DNA from: JAJQBJ01 sp964387095
GTDB taxonomy: Bacteria > Bacillota > Clostridia > Oscillospirales > Oscillospiraceae
NCBI GenBank assembly: GCA_964387095.1
Contig: CAYLVH010000074.1
Coordinates: 1 to 9,456, forward strand
Direction: 5' to 3'
Length of the DNA stretch: 9,456 bases
Shown here piece after piece: positions 5,520 to 9,456 of this stretch (position 1 is its first letter; every line of letters begins with the position of its first letter). Position numbers and translations under genes: made by a program. The notes below the pieces were generated by a model. That model had not been told where the DNA came from and ran no database searches. It saw only the letters and a list, made by a program, of their open reading frames with translations.

Positions 5520-6953
5520 ATGGATATGAGATTTCCCGAAAACTTCCTCTGGGGCGGTGCGATTGCCGCCAACCAGTGCGAGGGGGCCTACCAGGAGGAC
5601 GGAAAGGGCTGGAGCATCCAGGACGTGACCCCGGGGGGCATCCGGGGCCCCGTCACAAAGGCCCCCACGCCGGACAACCTGAAATTGGTGGGCATCGACT
5701 TTTATCACCGCTATCGGGAGGACATCAGGCTGTTTGCCGAAATGGGATTCAAGGTGCTGCGCACCTCCATCGCCTGGAGCCGCATCTTTCCCAACGGCGA
5801 CGATGAGTCCCCTAACGAGAAAGGGCTGCAATTCTATGATGACCTGTTCGACGAATGCCTGAAATACGGCATCCAGCCCATGGTGACCATCTCCCACTAC
5901 GAGACGCCGCTGCACCTGTCAGTAGCCTACAACGGCTGGGTGAACCGGAAGATGATCGGCTTCTATGAGCGGTATGTCCGGACAATTTTTAACCGGTATA
6001 AGGACAAGGTCAAGCTGTGGCTGACCTTTAATGAGATCAATTCCGTGCTCCACGAGCCCTTTTCCAGCGGCGGAATCTACACGGACAAGCGTAAGCTCAG
6101 CAAGCAGGACCTCTATCAGGCGGTCCACCATGAGCTGGTGGCCAGCGCCCTGGCCACCAAGATTGCCCACGAGGTGATGCCCGAGGCGAAGGTAGGCTGC
6201 ATGATCCTGAGCATGCCCATCTACCCGCTGACCCCGTCCCCGGATGATGTAATCGCCGCCATGGTAGCCGAGCACAAAAACGACTTCTTCGGTGATGTCC
6301 AGGCCAGAGGGGAGTATCCCGGCTATATGAAGCGCTATTTCCGGGGGAATGGAATTGAAATTCAAATGGCGGAGGGCGACGAGGAACTGCTCCGGAATAC
6401 GGTGGACTTCGTCTCCTTCAGCTATTATATGAGCGTCTGCGAGACGGCGGCCCCCTCCGTGGAGCGGGGGCCGGGCAACATTCTGGGCGGCGTTCCCAAC
6501 CCCTACCTGCCCGCCTCCGAATGGGGGTGGCAGATCGACGCCAAGGGTCTGCGCTATGCCCTCAACCGCTTTTATGACCGCTACCAGAAGCCCCTCTTTA
6601 TCGTAGAAAATGGCCTGGGGGCGGTGGACCAGCTGGTGACCGGCCCCGATGGCCAGCCCACGGTGGAGGACGACTACCGTATCCAGTACCTGAACGACCA
6701 CCTGGTACAGGTGCGGGAGGCCATGGAGGACGGTGTGGAGGTCATGGGCTATACGGCCTGGGGATGCATCGACCTGGTCAGCGCCTCCACTGCCCAGATG
6801 AGCAAGCGGTACGGATTCATCTATGTGGACCGGAATGACGACGGCTCCGGCACGCTAAACCGCTACAAGAAGAAATCCTTTGGCTGGTACCGGGATGTAA
6901 TCCGGACCAATGGAGCCAGGTTGAAGACAGGAAAGGAGCACACAACGACATGA
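5520..6953 (+). CDS. bglA: 6-phospho-beta-glucosidase, GH1
   Basis: This cytoplasmic hydrolase splits the 6-phospho-beta-glucoside delivered by the PTS into glucose 6-phosphate and an aglycone or sugar. The 477-residue chain has the GH1 start FPENFLWGGAIAANQCEGAY, the acid/base Glu172 in WLTFNEIN (the NEIN form is common in phospho-glucosidases) and the nucleophile Glu363 in FIVENGLG. The phosphate-binding end includes WGCIDLVSAST, SKRYGFIYVD (Lys429, Tyr431) and KKSFGWY. These mark it as a phospho-enzyme rather than a plain beta-glucosidase. ATG 5520 is chosen because AAAGGAG (5506-5511 region) is about 8 bases before it. The GTG at 5511 overlaps that ribosome site and would add only three residues. 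Its stop overlaps the HPr start (ATGA). Cellobiose, salicin or arbutin phosphates are likely substrates, but the sequence does not decide. Confidence 0.93.
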   Translation: MDMRFPENFLWGGAIAANQCEGAYQEDGKGWSIQDVTPGGIRGPVTKAPTPDNLKLVGIDFYHRYREDIRLFAEMGFKVLRTSIAWSRIFPNGDDESPNEKGLQFYDDLFDECLKYGIQPMVTISHYETPLHLSVAYNGWVNRKMIGFYERYVRTIFNRYKDKVKLWLTFNEINSVLHEPFSSGGIYTDKRKLSKQDLYQAVHHELVASALATKIAHEVMPEAKVGCMILSMPIYPLTPSPDDVIAAMVAEHKNDFFGDVQARGEYPGYMKRYFRGNGIEIQMAEGDEELLRNTVDFVSFSYYMSVCETAAPSVERGPGNILGGVPNPYLPASEWGWQIDAKGLRYALNRFYDRYQKPLFIVENGLGAVDQLVTGPDGQPTVEDDYRIQYLNDHLVQVREAMEDGVEVMGYTAWGCIDLVSASTAQMSKRYGFIYVDRNDDGSGTLNRYKKKSFGWYRDVIRTNGARLKTGKEHTTT

Positions 6954-7210
6954 GACTGTTTCAGTATGTGATTACCGACCCCGTGGGCATTCACGCCCGT
7001 CCCGCCGGCCTGCTGGTCAAGGCGGCCAAGGCCTTGGATAGCACTGTGACCGTGGAGAAGACGGGTGGCAAATCCGCCGCCGCCACCAAACTGATGGCGC
7101 TGATGGGCCTTGGCATCAAGGGCGGCGACACCGTCACAGTCACAGTGGAGGGTGGCGATGAGGATGCCAGCCTGAAGGCCATGGAGCAGTTCTTCCAGGA
7201 GAACCTATGA
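6950..7210 (+). CDS. HPr-like phosphocarrier protein without the regulatory Ser46
   Basis: This 86-residue soluble protein passes phosphate from Enzyme I to the IIA domain. The phosphorylated His15 is in a perfect GIHARPAG motif. The usual regulatory stretch of Gram-positive HPr is KSIMGVMSLGI, and here it reads TKLMALMGLGI. By that alignment Lys47 takes the place of Ser46, with one residue inserted earlier in the loop. HPr kinase should therefore not be able to modify it, and it should not act as a CcpA corepressor. The start overlaps the stop of the glucosidase gene as ATGA, with AAAGGAG (6932-6938) upstream, so translation is probably coupled. The Enzyme I gene starts 22 bases after its stop. 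A housekeeping ptsH probably exists elsewhere, since this copy is tied to a sugar operon. The HPr call is sure; the regulatory reading is inference. Confidence 0.92.
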   Translation: MRLFQYVITDPVGIHARPAGLLVKAAKALDSTVTVEKTGGKSAAATKLMALMGLGIKGGDTVTVTVEGGDEDASLKAMEQFFQENL

Positions 7211-7232
7211 TTACGGAAGGAGAGAGCACCTC

Positions 7233-8867
7233 ATGCAGGTAGCCACCGGAAAGTCTATTTTGAACGGCATCGCCATTGGCCCGCTGCGGATTTACCACAA
7301 AGCCGGGACCCAGGCGGTGGCCGTTTCCAGCCTGACTCCGGAAGAGGAGTGGGACCGCTTTGACGCCGCCCGGCAGAATGCCCAGGAGGAGCTGTCGGAT
7401 CTGTATCAGAAAGCGCTGGATGAAGTGGGCGAAGATAACGCCGCTATTTTTGAAATTCATCAGATGATGTTGGATGACGAGGACTATCTGGATGCCGTCA
7501 AGGGAATCTTGGAACGGCAGCACGCCACGGCCGAATATGCAGTGGCCACCACGGGTGAAAATTTCTCCGCCGCCTTTACCGCCATGGACGACGCCTATAT
7601 GAAGGCTCGTGCCAGCGACGTCGAAGATGTCTCCAATCGGGTGGTAAACATTTTGACTGGTCAGGCCCAGGGCGGTATACTCGGCCAGGAGCCGGTCATC
7701 CTTGTCGCTGATGACCTGACCCCCAGCGAAACGGTGCAGCTGGATAAAAGCAAACTGCTTGGCCTCGTCACCCGCCATGGCTCCACCAACAGTCATACCG
7801 CCATTTTGGCACGCACCATGAATATTCCCGCCCTCATCGGCGTGGACTTTGATGAGGATTGGGAGGGACATCTGGCAGTGCTGGATGGATATAACCACTG
7901 CGTTTACGTCGATCCCGCCCCGGAACTGCTCTCAAACATGGAGGAGAAGCGGAAGATCGATTTGAAGCAAGAGGCACTGCTGCAGGGTCTCAAGAAAAAG
8001 CCAAACGTGACCCTGGACGGCCAGCAGGTGGATGTGTACGCCAACATCGGCAATGTGGAGGACATTGGTTTGGCCCTCCAGAATGATGCCAGAGGTATCG
8101 GCCTGTTTCGCAGCGAGTTCATTTACCTGGGCGCCGAGGATTTTCCCAGCGAGGACCAGCAATTTGCCACCTATAAGCGGGTGGCGGAGACCATGGCCGG
8201 AAAAAAGGTCATTATCCGCACGCTGGACATCGGTGCGGACAAACAGGCGGCATACTTCGGGCTGGACCAGGAGGAAAACCCTGCCCTGGGGTATCGCGCC
8301 ATCCGCATCTGCCTGACCAGGCAGGACATCTTCAAGCAGCAGCTGCGGGCCATCCTCCGGGCCAGCGCCTACGGGAGCGTGTCTATCATGTTCCCCATGA
8401 TCGTCTCCGTCCGGGAGGTCCGTGACGCGAAGGAGCTGATGGAGGCGTGCAAAAAGGAGCTGCGGGAGCAAGGCGTCCCCATGGGGGAGGTGGAGGTGGG
8501 CGCTATGGTCGAAACCCCCGCCGCTGTGATGATTGCCGATGAACTGGCCCAGGAGGTGGATTTCTTTTCCATCGGCACCAACGATCTCACCCAGTATACG
8601 CTGGCCATTGACCGGCAGAATCCCAAACTGGACGCATTCTATGACCCCCATCACCCGGCGGTGCTGCGTATGATCCGCCAGACCGTCGAGGCCGGGCACC
8701 GTCACGGCTGCTGGGTGGGAATCTGCGGCGAACTGGCAGCGGACTTAACCCTTACCGAGACCTTCCTGCGCATGGGGGTGGATGAGCTTTCCATCTCTCC
8801 TCCCGCGATCCTTCCGCTGCGAAAGCACATCCGCAGCCTGGATCTGAGCATAGAAAAAGCGAAATAA
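7233..8867 (+). CDS. ptsI: Enzyme I, PEP-protein phosphotransferase
   Basis: This 544-residue cytoplasmic enzyme takes phosphate from PEP and hands it to HPr, starting the PTS relay. The N-terminal HPr-binding region is followed by the swivelling domain with phospho-His188 in GSTNSHTAILART. The PEP-binding barrel has GIGLFRSEFIYL, IIRTLDIGADK, ENPALGYRAIRICL, VGAMVETPAA and IGTNDLTQYTLAIDR, and the catalytic Cys498 in GICGELAAD. All main active-site segments are present. The length is a little short of the roughly 570 residues of Bacillus PtsI, mainly at the C-terminal end. GGAAGGAG (7216-7223) is well placed for ATG 7233. It is the last gene of the operon; no gene follows before the terminator at 9013. 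A pyruvate phosphate dikinase is excluded by size and by the HPr partner. A second, housekeeping ptsI may exist elsewhere. Confidence 0.95.
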   Translation: MQVATGKSILNGIAIGPLRIYHKAGTQAVAVSSLTPEEEWDRFDAARQNAQEELSDLYQKALDEVGEDNAAIFEIHQMMLDDEDYLDAVKGILERQHATAEYAVATTGENFSAAFTAMDDAYMKARASDVEDVSNRVVNILTGQAQGGILGQEPVILVADDLTPSETVQLDKSKLLGLVTRHGSTNSHTAILARTMNIPALIGVDFDEDWEGHLAVLDGYNHCVYVDPAPELLSNMEEKRKIDLKQEALLQGLKKKPNVTLDGQQVDVYANIGNVEDIGLALQNDARGIGLFRSEFIYLGAEDFPSEDQQFATYKRVAETMAGKKVIIRTLDIGADKQAAYFGLDQEENPALGYRAIRICLTRQDIFKQQLRAILRASAYGSVSIMFPMIVSVREVRDAKELMEACKKELREQGVPMGEVEVGAMVETPAAVMIADELAQEVDFFSIGTNDLTQYTLAIDRQNPKLDAFYDPHHPAVLRMIRQTVEAGHRHGCWVGICGELAADLTLTETFLRMGVDELSISPPAILPLRKHIRSLDLSIEKAK

Positions 8868-9012
8868 CCACGACGTGAAACCAGGTAGAAACGGAAAACT
8901 CTTGCGAGATGATAGGAAGACATTGGCAGCACTGGCAAAAGGAACCTCGGGAAAGATTCATATGCTTTTTGTAAATGGTTAGATTTTCATCTAGTAAAGT
9001 TAATCAGTCGAT

Positions 9013-9047
9013 GAGCAGAGGCCTATATTCGGTCTCTGCTCTTTATC
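9013..9047 (+). terminator. Rho-independent terminator downstream of the PTS operon
   Basis: GAGCAGAGGCC (9013-9023) pairs with GGTCTCTGCTC (9031-9041) over 11 positions, with one G-U wobble and a 7-base loop, followed by TTTATC. It lies about 145 bases after the Enzyme I stop with no recognisable gene between, so it probably ends the PTS transcript. Confidence 0.65.
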
Positions 9048-9088
9048 AATAGATGAAACGGAGCGATAAGCCATGAAATGATTGCAAG

Positions 9089-9107
9089 AGGGCGCGCCCG
9101 CCTTTTT
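9089..9107 (+). terminator. Possible second, short terminator
   Basis: A short GC-rich stem (GGCG 9091-9094 with CGCC 9099-9102, extendable by a G-T and an A-T pair) is followed by five T residues (9103-9107). The stem is small and could be chance. It may back up the terminator at 9013 or belong to the lost gene whose remnant follows. Confidence 0.35.
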
Positions 9108-9163
9108 ATTATGCGGTCTCTGTTTGCTCTGCCTGTCCGACTGCGCCGGAGCTTCCGGAAGAT

Positions 9164-9310
9164 ATGATCGTGGTGTTAGCCCGGCTCACCGATTGGGGTG
9201 AAACCTCGGCCCGTCAGGCCATCGAGCTGAGGGAATATTTTATTGCAAATTTTTCCGTGGATGAAAGCCGGGTTTACGGGACGGGCTATTCCGTCGTGAA
9301 TATCATCTGA
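9164..9310 (+). pseudogene. Esterase/alpha-beta hydrolase fragment
   Basis: The frame reads RQAIELREYFIANFSVDESR then VYGTGYS. This matches the helix, the VDxxRVYxTGYSxGG strand and the nucleophile turn of PHB-depolymerase-like or feruloyl-esterase-like hydrolases. The nucleophile would be Ser43 of this fragment. Immediately after it the expected x-G-G is replaced by VVNII and a stop, so the catalytic Asp and His and the rest of the fold are missing. The frame also reads coding-like upstream of the ATG (CPTAPELPEDMIVVLARLTD, from about 9128), so both ends have been lost. The function is gone. Confidence 0.55.
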
Positions 9311-9456
9311 GGGAAGCCGTCTACATCAATTGTTTCAGTACTAAGCACCTGCACATCGACAATCATCTCGGCCAACTCATATAAGTCGCTTATAGAGTCA
9401 ATAATGACGGACAGAGATGTCATACCGCTGGCATATGTTTCTTCCTGGTTGATTTC
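9286..9456 (-). CDS. 3' end of an unrecognised ORF leaving the window
   Basis: The minus-strand frame is open from the window edge to TAG at 9288-9286, giving the last 56 residues. It is acidic and coding-like: SLSVIIDSISDLYELAEMIV, then DVQVLSTETIDVDGFPQMIF. I do not recognise the family, and there is no clear motif, membrane helix or metal site. Its last codons overlap the end of the plus-strand esterase fragment, so its natural C-terminus may have been replaced at a rearrangement point near 9290-9300. The rest lies beyond position 9456. Confidence 0.4.
   Translation of the reverse strand, partial: EINQEETYASGMTSLSVIIDSISDLYELAEMIVDVQVLSTETIDVDGFPQMIFTTE

Noticed and set aside
5223..5915. 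Long minus-strand open frame across the PTS/glucosidase join
   Set aside because: It is a shadow of two strongly supported plus-strand genes in GC-rich DNA, with no ribosome site and no recognisable motif. The same applies to the other long minus-strand frames at 5919-6701, 7140-7898 and 7932-8705.
8875..8982. 35-codon GTG ORF after Enzyme I (contains RKTLAALAKGTSGKIHML)
   Set aside because: It has no ribosome site and no recognised family, and lies between the operon stop and the terminator. The coding look is weak, so it is treated as untranslated trailer.
9030..9121. Repeated CGGTCTCTG at 9030 and 9113
   Set aside because: Only nine bases match. The first copy is explained by the terminator arm, and nothing suggests target-site duplication or a repeat array.

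Overview
The window suggests a gut-type, Gram-positive, fairly GC-rich member of the Clostridia (Ruminococcaceae/Oscillospiraceae-like). Evidence is strong AGGAGG-type ribosome sites, a sigma-A-like promoter at the left edge, low-GC Firmicutes-style PTS proteins, and remnants typical of clostridial mobile elements. The genus cannot be fixed from this sequence.

Left module (1-1447): a good sigma-A-like promoter (TTGCAT, 17 bp, TATAAT) drives an Rrf2-family regulator followed directly by a patatin-like phospholipase. The regulator has one extra A in an A-tract near its 3' end. Removing it restores a normal Rrf2 C-terminus that stops 7 bases before the phospholipase start.

Middle region (about 1448-3633): a patchwork of short or broken genes. 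It holds a 26-codon ORF whose second half forms an 18-bp RNA hairpin, then a strong ribosome site and a frameshifted, degraded OmpR-type winged-helix regulator that runs into another long imperfect hairpin. On the minus strand lie a fragment of a large serine recombinase and an internally deleted ABC exporter. A short, frameshifted MATE-like fragment follows on the plus strand. This looks like the scar of decayed mobile elements and transporters.

Right module (3634-8867): four tightly spaced, intact plus-strand genes. They encode a beta-glucoside-type PTS permease (domain order IIB-IIC-IIA), a GH1 6-phospho-beta-glucosidase, an HPr and an Enzyme I. Together they form a complete phosphorelay from PEP through EI, HPr, IIA and IIB to the sugar, plus the hydrolase that splits the imported phospho-sugar. 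The HPr keeps its phosphorylatable His15, but at the position of the regulatory Ser46 it has Lys. It therefore looks like a dedicated carrier that cannot take part in HPr-Ser46-P/CcpA catabolite control. No antiterminator or regulator gene for this operon is in the window.

Right edge (8868-9456): a clear hairpin terminator, a possible second terminator, an esterase-like fragment cut just after its nucleophile serine, and the 3' end of an unrecognised minus-strand ORF leaving the window. I see no tRNA, rRNA, CRISPR array or complete mobile element. The most distinctive items are the self-contained PTS relay with its Ser46-less HPr and the hairpin-bearing leader ORF in front of the broken regulator. 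I do not see convincing evidence of a wholly new system.
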